The notes beneath the pieces are model-generated. The model was not told the DNA's origin. It did no database searches and worked only from the letters and a program-made list of their open reading frames with translations. The translations under genes and the position numbers were made by a program. A DNA stretch of 35,555 bases, from contig SUVB01000048.1 in the NCBI GenBank assembly GCA_015062205.1, positions 1-35,555 of the forward strand. The letters run 5' to 3'. Of this stretch, positions 29,288 to 35,555 are shown in pieces. Each line of letters begins with the position of its first letter. Position 1 is the stretch's first letter. Origin of the DNA: Desulfovibrio desulfuricans (GTDB lineage: Bacteria > Desulfobacterota > Desulfovibrionia > Desulfovibrionales > Desulfovibrionaceae).

Positions 29288-30547
29288 CTATTGCCGTACC
29301 TGCCCCTGCCCGAGTACCACGAATTTGGTGGTGGTCAGCTCGTCTACGCCCATGGGGCCGTAAGCGTGCAGTTTGGAGGTGGAAATGCCGATTTCCGCGC
29401 CCAGCCCCAGCTGGCCGCCGTCGTTGAAGCGGGTTGAGGCGTTGACGGCCACCATGGAGGCGTCCGCCTCGCGCAGGAAGCGCGCGGCATGCGCATGGTT
29501 GTTGGTGCAGATGACTTCCGTATGGTTGGAGCCGTAGAGGGCGATATGGTCCAGCGCCGCGTCCAGATGCTCCACCACGCGCACGGCCAGCACGAGCGCA
29601 TGAAATTCCTGCCCCCAGTCCTCCGGGGCGGCGGGTGCGGCGTGCGCGCCCAGCAGCGGCAGCGAGGCGGGGCAGGCGCGGAATTTCACCCCGGCCGCGC
29701 CGAGTCTGCCGGCCACCCGGGGCAGGAAGGCGGCGGCCACGTCGCGGTGCACCAGCAGGCATTCCAGCGCGTTGCACACGCCGGGGCGCTGCACCTTGCC
29801 GTTGAACACGATGTCCAGCGCCTGGTCGAGATCCGCGTCCGCGTCCACAAAAACATGGCACACGCCCTTGAAATGCTTGAGCACGGGCATGGCGGCAGCC
29901 TCGGTGACGGCGCGCACCAGGCCTTCGCCGCCGCGCGGGATCATGACGTCGATGCAGCTGTCCAGCTTGCACAGGGCCGTGACGGCCTCGTGCCCCGGCA
30001 TGTCCACAAACTGCGCCGCGTTTTCGGGCAGACCGGCCAGGGCGAGCGCCTCGCGCAGCAGGCCGGCCAGCACCGTATTGGAGTGCAGCGCCTCGCTGCC
30101 GCCGCGCAGGATGACGGCATTGCCCGCCTTGATGCACAGTATGGCCGCGTCAATGGTGACATTGGGACGCGCCTCGTAGACCATGGCGATGACGCCCAGG
30201 GGCACACGCATGCGCCCGACCAGCAGGCCGTTGGGGCGCTGCCACTGCTGCACCGTGGCCCCCACGGGATCGGGCAGGTCGGCCACATGCAGGCAGGCGG
30301 CGCGCATGTCTTCCAGAATGGCGGGCGTGACGGCAAGCCGGTCCAGACGGGCCGCGTCCATGCCCGCCTCGCGGGCGGCCGCAAGATCGCGGGCGTTGGC
30401 GGCCATGATATCCCCTTCACGTTCCCGCAGCAGGCGCGCCAGCTCCTGCAGCGCGCGGCTCTTGGCCTGGGGGTGTGCCCTGGTCATGGCCCTGGCGGCC
30501 ACCTTGGCCTGCGCGCCGAGACGCGCCATTGCTTCAGCCGGCGTCAT
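29288..30547 (-). CDS. proA: Gamma-glutamyl phosphate reductase
   Basis: ProA reduces glutamyl phosphate to the semialdehyde in proline synthesis. The 419-residue product has MVYEARPNVTIDAAILCIKA, GNAVILRGGSEALHSN, and the catalytic cysteine in NGKVQRPGVCNALECLLVH, followed by GSNHTEVICTNN and ASTRFNDGGQLGLGAEIGIS. AAGGAG lies 7 bases before ATG 30547. proB is not in the window. The stop lies one base before nadD. Confidence 0.96.
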   Translation of the reverse strand: MTPAEAMARLGAQAKVAARAMTRAHPQAKSRALQELARLLREREGDIMAANARDLAAAREAGMDAARLDRLAVTPAILEDMRAACLHVADLPDPVGATVQQWQRPNGLLVGRMRVPLGVIAMVYEARPNVTIDAAILCIKAGNAVILRGGSEALHSNTVLAGLLREALALAGLPENAAQFVDMPGHEAVTALCKLDSCIDVMIPRGGEGLVRAVTEAAAMPVLKHFKGVCHVFVDADADLDQALDIVFNGKVQRPGVCNALECLLVHRDVAAAFLPRVAGRLGAAGVKFRACPASLPLLGAHAAPAAPEDWGQEFHALVLAVRVVEHLDAALDHIALYGSNHTEVICTNNHAHAARFLREADASMVAVNASTRFNDGGQLGLGAEIGISTSKLHAYGPMGVDELTTTKFVVLGQGQVRQ

Positions 30548-30608
30548 GCTTGCTCCTTGTGCCGTCGCATCCGGCCGCGCTGCGTGGCCGGGGCTACGGG
30601 ATTTTGTT

Positions 30609-30638
30609 TTGACAGAAGGGATGGTTGTGGCCTAAGTA
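30609..30638 (+). promoter_or_regulatory. Possible promoter of the YfgM-like gene
   Basis: TTGACA, an 18-base spacer and TAAGTA lie about 80 bases before the gene. The -35 is perfect, the -10 modest. Confidence 0.45.
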
Positions 30639-30719
30639 AGGGGCTTACGTCCGGATTCGCCCCTGCGGACGCGCGCCTTGCGCGGCGGGACGGTTCCGCC
30701 TCCCTAAGGAGTTTGATAC

Positions 30720-31469
30720 ATGAATCCGCAAAAGAATCAAGGCGCGGAGGATTCCGCACTGCTGCGCGATCTTCAGGCTGAAGTCAGTTCCGAAAGCGCC
30801 CCCCTGTTGCAGTTCATCCTGCGGCACGGCGGCGCCATTGCCGGTTTTGTCGTACTGTTCGTGCTTGTTCTGGCGGGCACGGGCCTCTGGCGCTGGTATG
30901 ACGCGTCCCGCAATGACGAGACCCGGCAGGAACTGGCGCGCATTTCCATGCAGCCCGCCGGGGCGGAGCAGGTGCAGGCGCTGACGGCGCTGGCCGAAAA
31001 GGCTCCCGACGCCGTGCGTTTCGCAGCCTGGCTGGCCGTGGGGCAGGGCGCGCTGCGCGGCAGTGACGCCGCGGCTGCGGCTGCGGCCTTCGCCAAGGCG
31101 GCCGGAGAGCGTGACGGCGCGTTCGGGCTGGCCGCCTCCCTGGACGAAGCCGGAGCCCTGCTCAAGGCCGGCAGGAATGCCGAGGCGCTGGCCCTGCTGC
31201 AGAAGCTGCTGGCCTCTCTGCCCGGCGAGATACCCGCGCCGCAGCTGCGGCAGATGACCGCCGAGGCCGCCGCGGCCGCCGGAAAGCCGGATGAGGCCGC
31301 CCGCATGTATCTGGCCCTTGCCCGTGAGGCGCAGGGCCTTGACAGTGACTACTTCCGCTCGCGGGCCCGCGCGCTTTCGCCCAAAACGGCGGATGAGGAC
31401 GCCGCCGCCGGGAGAGGCTCCGCCGCGCCGCAGGCCGGGGCGGAAAAAGAGCAGTCCGGGGCGCAGTAA
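30720..31469 (+). CDS. YfgM-like single-span TPR protein
   Basis: The 249-residue product has one membrane helix at about residues 38-58 (AGFVVLFVLVLAGTGLWRWY) and a periplasmic Ala-rich helical part with TPR-like repeats: AVRFAAWLAVGQGALRG, AAAAAAFAKAAGERDGAF, LLKAGRNAEALALLQKLL and KPDEAARMYLALAREA. This layout is that of YfgM and other PF09976 proteins, which assist at the Sec translocon. Similarity in detail is not shown. TAAGGAG lies 8 bases before the ATG. A terminator follows at 31479. Confidence 0.75.
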   Translation: MNPQKNQGAEDSALLRDLQAEVSSESAPLLQFILRHGGAIAGFVVLFVLVLAGTGLWRWYDASRNDETRQELARISMQPAGAEQVQALTALAEKAPDAVRFAAWLAVGQGALRGSDAAAAAAAFAKAAGERDGAFGLAASLDEAGALLKAGRNAEALALLQKLLASLPGEIPAPQLRQMTAEAAAAAGKPDEAARMYLALAREAQGLDSDYFRSRARALSPKTADEDAAAGRGSAAPQAGAEKEQSGAQ

Positions 31470-31478
31470 GCATCTTTG

Positions 31479-31504
31479 GCCCGTGCGGTCGGCACGGGCT
31501 TTTT
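31479..31504 (+). terminator. Terminator after the YfgM-like gene
   Basis: GCCCGTGC, a 5-base loop and GCACGGGC form an 8-bp GC-rich hairpin followed by five T. It lies 9 bases past the stop. Only 66 bases then remain before iorA, where no clear promoter was seen, so iorA may depend on partial readthrough or an unusual promoter. Confidence 0.85.
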
Positions 31505-31570
31505 GCACGGTCTCGGGCCTGCCGCGTTTGCGCGGGCACGGTGCGCGCGGAGGCCGGACCGGGAGGAACT

Positions 31571-33421
31571 ATGAGCGAGAATCCTTTGTTGCGGGGAGCC
31601 CGCGGAGAGCGTCACCTGCTGCTGGGCAACGAGGCCATTGTGCGCGGCGCGCTGGAGGCGGGCGTGCACATGATCAGCTGTTATCCGGGCACGCCTTCCT
31701 CGGAGGTGCCGGATACGTTCTTTCATCTCGGCGGCGAAGGCCGCTACAGGCTGGAATATTCCGTCAACGAGAAGGTGGCGATGGAGGTGGCCGCAGGCGC
31801 GGCCCTGGGCGGGGCCATGAGCCTTGTAACCATGAAGCACGTGGGCCTGAATGTGGCCGCCGACCCCCTGTTCACCTCTGTCTATACGGGCCTGCCCGGC
31901 GGCATGGTGGTGCTGACGGCCGACGACCCCGGCTGCCACTCCAGCCAGAATGAGCAGGACAACCGCACCTACGCGCGCTTTGCCATGCTGCCCTGTTTCG
32001 AGCCGGCCTCGGCGCAGGAGGCCAAGGACATGACGCGCGAAGCCTTCCGCCTGGCGCGCGAACTGCAGCAGCCCGTCATGCTGCGCACCACCACACGCGT
32101 CAGCCATATGCGCGGCCCTGTGGAATTTGACGATCTGCCGGCGCCCCAGCCCAAGGTTCCCTTTACGCGCAATCCGGGGCGTTTCGTGCCCGTGCCCGCC
32201 GTAGCCCTCAAACGCCACGAAGCCCTGCGCGACATCATGGACAGGGCCCGCCGCATCGCCGAGGGCAGCCGTTTCAACACGCTGCGCGAACCGCAGACGC
32301 CCGCGCGTCTGGGCATCATCGTTTCCGGCGTGGCCCGCGACTACCTGGCCGACGCCCTTGTGGCCGGCGGCTGGGAGGACAAGGCGCGCGTGCTGGAACT
32401 GGGCATGACCTGGCCCCTGCCCACGGAGCGCATCAGCGCATTCCTGCGCGGCTGCGATCGCGTGCTGGTGCTGGAAGAAGGCGAGCCCCTGCTGGAACGG
32501 GATGTGCGCGCCCTGGCGCAGCGCCTCGACATCCGGACGCCGCTGGAGGGCAAGAATGAGGAACTGACCGAACTGGCGGAATACTCCACCACCCTGGTCA
32601 TGCGCCGTCTGTCTTCCTGGCTGGGCATGCCCTGCCCGGTCAAGCCCGCGCGCAGCGTTGACAACGAACTGCCCGGGCGTCCGCCGAACCTTTGCCCCGG
32701 CTGTTCCCACCGTGCCGTGTACTACGCCGCCCGTCAGGTCTTTGGCGACGACGCCTGCTATTCCAGTGACATCGGCTGCTATACGCTGGGCCTGCTGCCG
32801 CCCCTGCGCACGGCCGACTTCCTCGTCTGCATGGGCTCGTCCGTATCGGCGGGAAGCGGTTTTGCCCGCGCCTCCGGCAAGCTGACGGTGGGTTTCATAG
32901 GCGATTCCACCTTTTTCCATTCGGGCATGACCGGGCTGGCCAACGCCGTGTTCAATCGGCATGACATCATTCTTGTCATCCTGGACAACGGCACCACGGC
33001 CATGACCGGGCATCAGCCCAACCCCGGCATGCTGCAGGAGAAGCTCGGCGCGGACCACACGCACATGGATATTGAATCCATCGTGCGCGGCATGGGCGTG
33101 ACGGAGTGCGTCAAGGTGCGCGCCTACAATGTCCGGGCCGTCATCAAGGCCATGGAAGCCGCCAAGGACAAGACGGGCGTGCGCGTGATCATCGCCGAGG
33201 AACCCTGCGTGCTCTACGCCCGGCGGCAGCTCAAGAAGGTTTCGCCGCAGGTGGCCGAGGTGGCGCAGCAGGGGCCGGAGGCCATGCGCTGCCTTGAGCA
33301 GCTGGCCTGCCCCGCCTTTTGCCGTGAAGGCGACAATCTCGCTGTGGACCCCTCGCTGTGCTCGGGCTGCATGGTCTGCCTGCAGGTCGCGCCCAAGGCG
33401 TTCAAGGCGCGGAAACGGTAG
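31571..33421 (+). CDS. iorA: Indolepyruvate:ferredoxin oxidoreductase, alpha subunit
   Basis: IorA, with IorB, oxidises aryl pyruvates to aryl-acetyl-CoA and passes electrons to ferredoxin, using thiamine diphosphate. The 616-residue product has the pyrimidine-binding domain first (ISCYPGTPSSEVPDTF, EYSVNEKVAMEVAAGAALGG), CPGCSHRAVYYAARQVFGDD in the middle, and the diphosphate-binding motif GDSTFFHSGMTGLANAVFNR with LDNGTTAMTGHQPNPG. The C-terminal ferredoxin domain is unusual: it keeps CSGCMVC (C597, C600, C603) and one CP cysteine (C580) but lacks the other four usual cysteines. GGAGGAACT lies just before ATG 31571. Confidence 0.94.
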   Translation: MSENPLLRGARGERHLLLGNEAIVRGALEAGVHMISCYPGTPSSEVPDTFFHLGGEGRYRLEYSVNEKVAMEVAAGAALGGAMSLVTMKHVGLNVAADPLFTSVYTGLPGGMVVLTADDPGCHSSQNEQDNRTYARFAMLPCFEPASAQEAKDMTREAFRLARELQQPVMLRTTTRVSHMRGPVEFDDLPAPQPKVPFTRNPGRFVPVPAVALKRHEALRDIMDRARRIAEGSRFNTLREPQTPARLGIIVSGVARDYLADALVAGGWEDKARVLELGMTWPLPTERISAFLRGCDRVLVLEEGEPLLERDVRALAQRLDIRTPLEGKNEELTELAEYSTTLVMRRLSSWLGMPCPVKPARSVDNELPGRPPNLCPGCSHRAVYYAARQVFGDDACYSSDIGCYTLGLLPPLRTADFLVCMGSSVSAGSGFARASGKLTVGFIGDSTFFHSGMTGLANAVFNRHDIILVILDNGTTAMTGHQPNPGMLQEKLGADHTHMDIESIVRGMGVTECVKVRAYNVRAVIKAMEAAKDKTGVRVIIAEEPCVLYARRQLKKVSPQVAEVAQQGPEAMRCLEQLACPAFCREGDNLAVDPSLCSGCMVCLQVAPKAFKARKR

Positions 33422-33435
33422 GTAGGGAGGCAGAT

Positions 33436-34041
33436 ATGAAAAAAACGCAACATAAGCGTATGCGCATCTTCTTCACCGGCGTCGGCGGTCAGGGCACCCT
33501 GACCGCCACCACGCTGCTGGCGCGCACCGCTCTGGATGCGGGCCTGGACGTGGTGGCGGGCGAAGTGCACGGCATGGCCCAGCGCGGCGGCGTTGTGGAA
33601 TCCGTCATGCTGCTGGGCGGCTGGCGTTCGCCCAAGCTGGATCTGGGCGAAGCTGATGTGCTGCTGGGCTTTGAACCTCTGGAAACCCTGCGCGCGCTGC
33701 CCTATCTGCAGCCGGGCGGCGCGGTCTTTTCCAGCAGCGATGCCTTGCCGCCGCTCAGCGTGTCTCTGGGCAAGGCGGTCTATCCCGATATGGTGAAGAT
33801 TGAGGAAATGACGCGGCAGGTGGCCGGGCAATGCCATTTCATGCCCTGCCGTGAACTGGGCGCGCGGGCAGGTTCCGTGCAGAGCGGCAATACGGTGCTG
33901 CTTGGCGCGGTTTGCGCTTCCGGCGTGCTGCCGTTCGGCCCGGAAGCCCTGAAGGCCGCCATCAGAAAATATTTGCCCGCCAAGATTCAGGATGTGAACC
34001 TGGCAGCTCTGGAACTGGGCAGAGAGCTGACGGCAAGGTAA
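33436..34041 (+). CDS. iorB: Indolepyruvate:ferredoxin oxidoreductase, beta subunit
   Basis: IorB is the 201-residue gamma-domain partner of IorA. It has FFTGVGGQGTLTATTLLART (the GxGGQG loop), VVAGEVHGMAQRGGVVESVM, ADVLLGFEPLETLRAL and QSGNTVLLGAVCASGVLPF, all family marks. GGGAGG lies 5 bases before ATG 33436, and 14 bases separate it from iorA, so the two form one operon. A strong terminator follows at 34067. Confidence 0.94.
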   Translation: MKKTQHKRMRIFFTGVGGQGTLTATTLLARTALDAGLDVVAGEVHGMAQRGGVVESVMLLGGWRSPKLDLGEADVLLGFEPLETLRALPYLQPGGAVFSSSDALPPLSVSLGKAVYPDMVKIEEMTRQVAGQCHFMPCRELGARAGSVQSGNTVLLGAVCASGVLPFGPEALKAAIRKYLPAKIQDVNLAALELGRELTAR

Positions 34042-34066
34042 CTTCCGCAGTCAGCCGGCTGTTTCC

Positions 34067-34106
34067 GGCGCCGCAGGCGTCCTGACGATGCCTGTGGCGC
34101 CTTTTT
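34067..34106 (+). terminator. Terminator of the iorAB operon
   Basis: GGCGCCGCAGGC and GCCTGTGGCGCC arms (one G-U pair) with an 11-base loop are followed by five T. It is 25 bases past iorB. Confidence 0.88.
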
Positions 34107-34371
34107 ATCCCTGCCGGACGCGGCCCGGGGAGCCGGTGCGCACCTGCTGATTCCTGCCGCCTGTCGGCGCGCGGCAGGGGGGCTTGTGCCGTCCGGCCTC
34201 TGCCCGCGAAGTGACGCGGTAAGAAGCCGGGACGCGCCTAGGGAAATCGCGGCGAACCGGCCTGCCGTAACTATGTTCTTGGCGCCGGGAGCGCCGTGGA
34301 CGAAGAAGCTTCACCATCCGGAACCCCGGGGACGGGCGCGTCATCTCTGTTGTCACATGGAGAATTGATCT
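34107..34371. other. Non-coding stretch before the acetyltransferase gene
   Basis: No gene or known RNA was recognised. The stretch has several short GC-rich inverted segments (for example GGCGCCGGGAGCGCC near 34283) but no clear promoter boxes. It was checked for a second cobalamin-type core and none was found. Confidence 0.35.
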
Positions 34372-34953
34372 ATGAATCTTGAACAATTTTTGGATGTTAT
34401 GAACAGCGGCCAGACAGTGAAAGCCAACTCCGAAGCCCATCTGTTCATGCACGCCGCCTCGCAGGAGGCCCTGCGGCTGACGGCCGAGCTCAATGGCCGG
34501 TACCACACGCCGGAGGAGATTCTGGTCATCATGGAACAGCTGACCGGACGGCCCGTAGACCCGTCATTCCGCGTCTTCCCGCCATTCTATACCGACTGCG
34601 GCAAAAACATCCGCATCGGCAAAAACGTGTTTGTCAATGCCTGCTGCTGCTTTCAGGATCAGGGAGGCATCACGCTGGGCGACGGCGCGCTCATAGGACA
34701 TCGCGTCACCCTAGCCACGCTCAACCACGGCGAGACAGCGGCGGACCGCGGGGACCTGACCCCCGCGCCCATTGCCGTCGGCAGGAACGCCTGGCTTGGC
34801 GCCAACGTAACAGTGGTGCCCGGCGTCAGTATCGGCGACGGGGCCATCGTGGCCGCCGGGGCGGTTGTCACGCGGGATGTGCCCCCCATGACAGTGGTGG
34901 GCGGCGTTCCGGCCCGGAAATTGCGGGATGTGCGCGGAGAAAAGCGCCGTTAA
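34372..34953 (+). CDS. LacA/NodL-type sugar O-acetyltransferase
   Basis: The 193-residue product belongs to the left-handed beta-helix acetyltransferases. The N-terminal helical cap (about 1-60) leads to FRVFPPFYTDCGKNIRIGKN and VFVNACCCFQDQGGITLGDG; hexapeptide repeats then continue as IGHRVTLATLNHGE, with the catalytic histidine in LNHG, and PIAVGRNAWLGANVTVVPGV, IGDGAIVAAGAVVTRDVPPM. It would acetylate a sugar or similar hydroxyl using acetyl-CoA; the substrate is not known. GGAG lies about 9 bases before ATG 34372. The stop is 2 bases before a terminator that serves tRNA-Ser on the other strand. Confidence 0.87.
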   Translation: MNLEQFLDVMNSGQTVKANSEAHLFMHAASQEALRLTAELNGRYHTPEEILVIMEQLTGRPVDPSFRVFPPFYTDCGKNIRIGKNVFVNACCCFQDQGGITLGDGALIGHRVTLATLNHGETAADRGDLTPAPIAVGRNAWLGANVTVVPGVSIGDGAIVAAGAVVTRDVPPMTVVGGVPARKLRDVRGEKRR

Positions 34954-34954
34954 T

Positions 34955-34987
34955 GAAAAAGGGGTTGCTGTGCTGCAGCAACCCCTT
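34955..34987 (-). terminator. Terminator of tRNA-Ser
   Basis: AAGGGGTTGCTG and CAGCAACCCCTT form a 12-bp hairpin; on the minus strand it is followed by TTTTTC. It resembles the tRNA-Asn terminator at 3496 in its AAGGGGTT arm. Confidence 0.85.
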
Positions 34988-34993
34988 GAAATC

Positions 34994-35085
34994 TGGCGGA
35001 GAGGGTGAGATTCGAACTCACGGTACGCTGTTAACGTACACACGATTTCCAATCGTGCTCCTTCGACCAGCTCGGACACCTCTCC
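34994..35085 (-). tRNA. tRNA-Ser (anticodon GGA), CCA encoded
   Basis: The 92 bases include CCA. The acceptor stem is GGAGAGG/CCTCTCC with discriminator G; the anticodon loop TTGGAAA carries GGA; a long variable arm (TGTGTACGTTAACAGCGTACC) marks a serine tRNA; the T arm has GAGTTCGAATCTC. Confidence 0.97.
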
Positions 35086-35110
35086 ATAGGCCTCTCAATC
35101 AGGCCGCCTA

Positions 35111-35139
35111 GCTATATAGCAAACATGCGGAGACTGCAA
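35111..35139 (-). promoter_or_regulatory. Probable promoter of tRNA-Ser
   Basis: On the minus strand TTGCAG, a 17-base spacer and TATAGC lie 26 bases before the tRNA 5' end. Confidence 0.5.
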
Positions 35140-35207
35140 GCAAAATCTTTGCTGCGGTCAGTCCCGCGGCAACGCTGCCCCATGCTGTCGGCAGCTGCCC
35201 GCAGGGG

Positions 35208-35342
35208 TCAGTCGTTCTTGTGTTCCTCATCCTTTGGGGGGCGCTGTTTCCTGGTCATCTGCGCGGAACGGTAAAAGACCCACAGGCCAAAAATGGCCAT
35301 GACGACAATACCCACGCCGTTGAGCAGAACCAGATTGTCCAC
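35208..35342 (-). CDS. 44-residue single-span membrane protein
   Basis: This short frame starts at GTG 35342 with AAGGA 6 bases upstream. The product begins with VDNLVLLNGVGIVVMAIFG, one membrane helix to about residue 24, then a very polar tail (RSAQMTRKQRPPKDEEHKND). One helix followed by positive charges suggests the tail faces the cytoplasm. No family is recognised. It lies upstream of tRNA-Ser on the same strand and about 70 bases from the tandem repeat. Confidence 0.55.
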   Translation of the reverse strand: MDNLVLLNGVGIVVMAIFGLWVFYRSAQMTRKQRPPKDEEHKND

Positions 35343-35414
35343 AGGGCATCCTTAATCAGGCGACCACGCTTGACCGTTTTGCCGCATGCCAAGCCTACGT
35401 CGCCGTTGTTTCAG

Positions 35415-35555
35415 CGTTGCTGTCTGTCGCCGTACGGCTCGCCGGGCTCGCCAACGGCGATTCCGGCTTCGCCGGAACCCTTCGGGCAGCATCGTTGCTG
35501 TCTGTCGCCGTACGGCTCGCCGGGCTCGCCAACGGCGATTCCGGCTTCGCCGGAA
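35415..35555. repeat. 78-bp tandem repeat, running off the window
   Basis: A 63-base segment at 35415-35477 recurs without a change at 35493-35555, giving a period of 78. Each unit contains the hairpin TTCCGGC-TTC-GCCGGAA and the pair CGCCGT/ACGGCG. The array probably continues beyond the window. Because 78 is a multiple of three, several reading frames stay open across it, so coding cannot be inferred from openness. Confidence 0.85.

Noticed and set aside
31349..33064. A 571-residue minus frame opposite iorA
   Set aside because: It is an antisense shadow of a conserved gene.
34711..35079. A 122-residue minus frame with AYREFESHPLR
   Set aside because: It is tRNA-Ser read as protein and then the antisense of the acetyltransferase gene.
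35411..35554. A minus-strand open frame through the tandem repeat (GEPGEPYGD-type repeats)
   Set aside because: The frame is open only because the period is a multiple of three; two other frames are open as well and there is no start or family evidence.
35415..35555. The 78-bp repeat as a CRISPR array
   Set aside because: The repeated part is too long (63 bases), the 15-base gap is too short for a spacer, and no cas gene is present.

Overview
The window is a GC-rich piece of a bacterial chromosome. Gene content points to an anaerobic sulfate reducer of the Desulfovibrionaceae: indolepyruvate:ferredoxin oxidoreductase, hydrogenase maturation genes hypDE, an anaerobic-type cobalamin step with a B12 riboswitch, a nadC-nadA-nadB operon and a MucR-type regulator. 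The lineage is inferred from content and style; there is no rRNA to prove it.

Bases 1-3500 are an accessory patch of lower GC. It holds the 3' end of an IS481-type insertion sequence that cut the toxin of a DUF433/DUF5615 toxin-antitoxin pair, two tiny membrane proteins, a MucR/Ros-type zinc-finger regulator with a perfect 14-bp inverted repeat in its leader, a phage tail-collar gene that has lost its 3' part, and a DUF1778/GNAT toxin-antitoxin module joined to the break. The patch stops at tRNA-Asn, a common border for integrated elements.

Bases 3500-9260 hold an RNA-processing group on the minus strand: RNase E/G with a very long disordered N-terminus, queH, and tRNA-Asn, which is itself a queuosine substrate. 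Then come a metallophosphoesterase and, divergently, 5-formyl-THF cyclo-ligase with a PgeF/YfiH enzyme. Bases 9231-13244 form a cobalamin unit on the plus strand: promoter, B12 riboswitch, terminator, an ABC importer (BtuC, BtuD and BtuF-like) and a C20-methyltransferase of corrin synthesis.

Bases 13304-24707 are one long minus-strand run that starts at a good promoter before nadC: nadC, nadA, nadB, an unrecognised membrane-anchored protein, an RlmI-like rRNA methyltransferase, a class V aminotransferase, a DUF1844 protein, argC, hypD, hypE, terminator. Most gaps are under 60 bases and several genes overlap. The three-step route from aspartate to nicotinate mononucleotide is complete here, and nadD, the next step, lies at 28.6-29.3 kb.

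Bases 24809-35555 hold mgtE (plus), a small lipoprotein-like frame with no normal start, a DUF4198-like exported protein, the coupled proA-nadD-TPR gene set (minus), a YfgM-like membrane protein (plus), iorA-iorB (plus), a LacA/NodL-type O-acetyltransferase, tRNA-Ser(GGA), a 44-residue membrane protein, and an exact 78-bp tandem repeat that runs off the end. No CRISPR array was seen.
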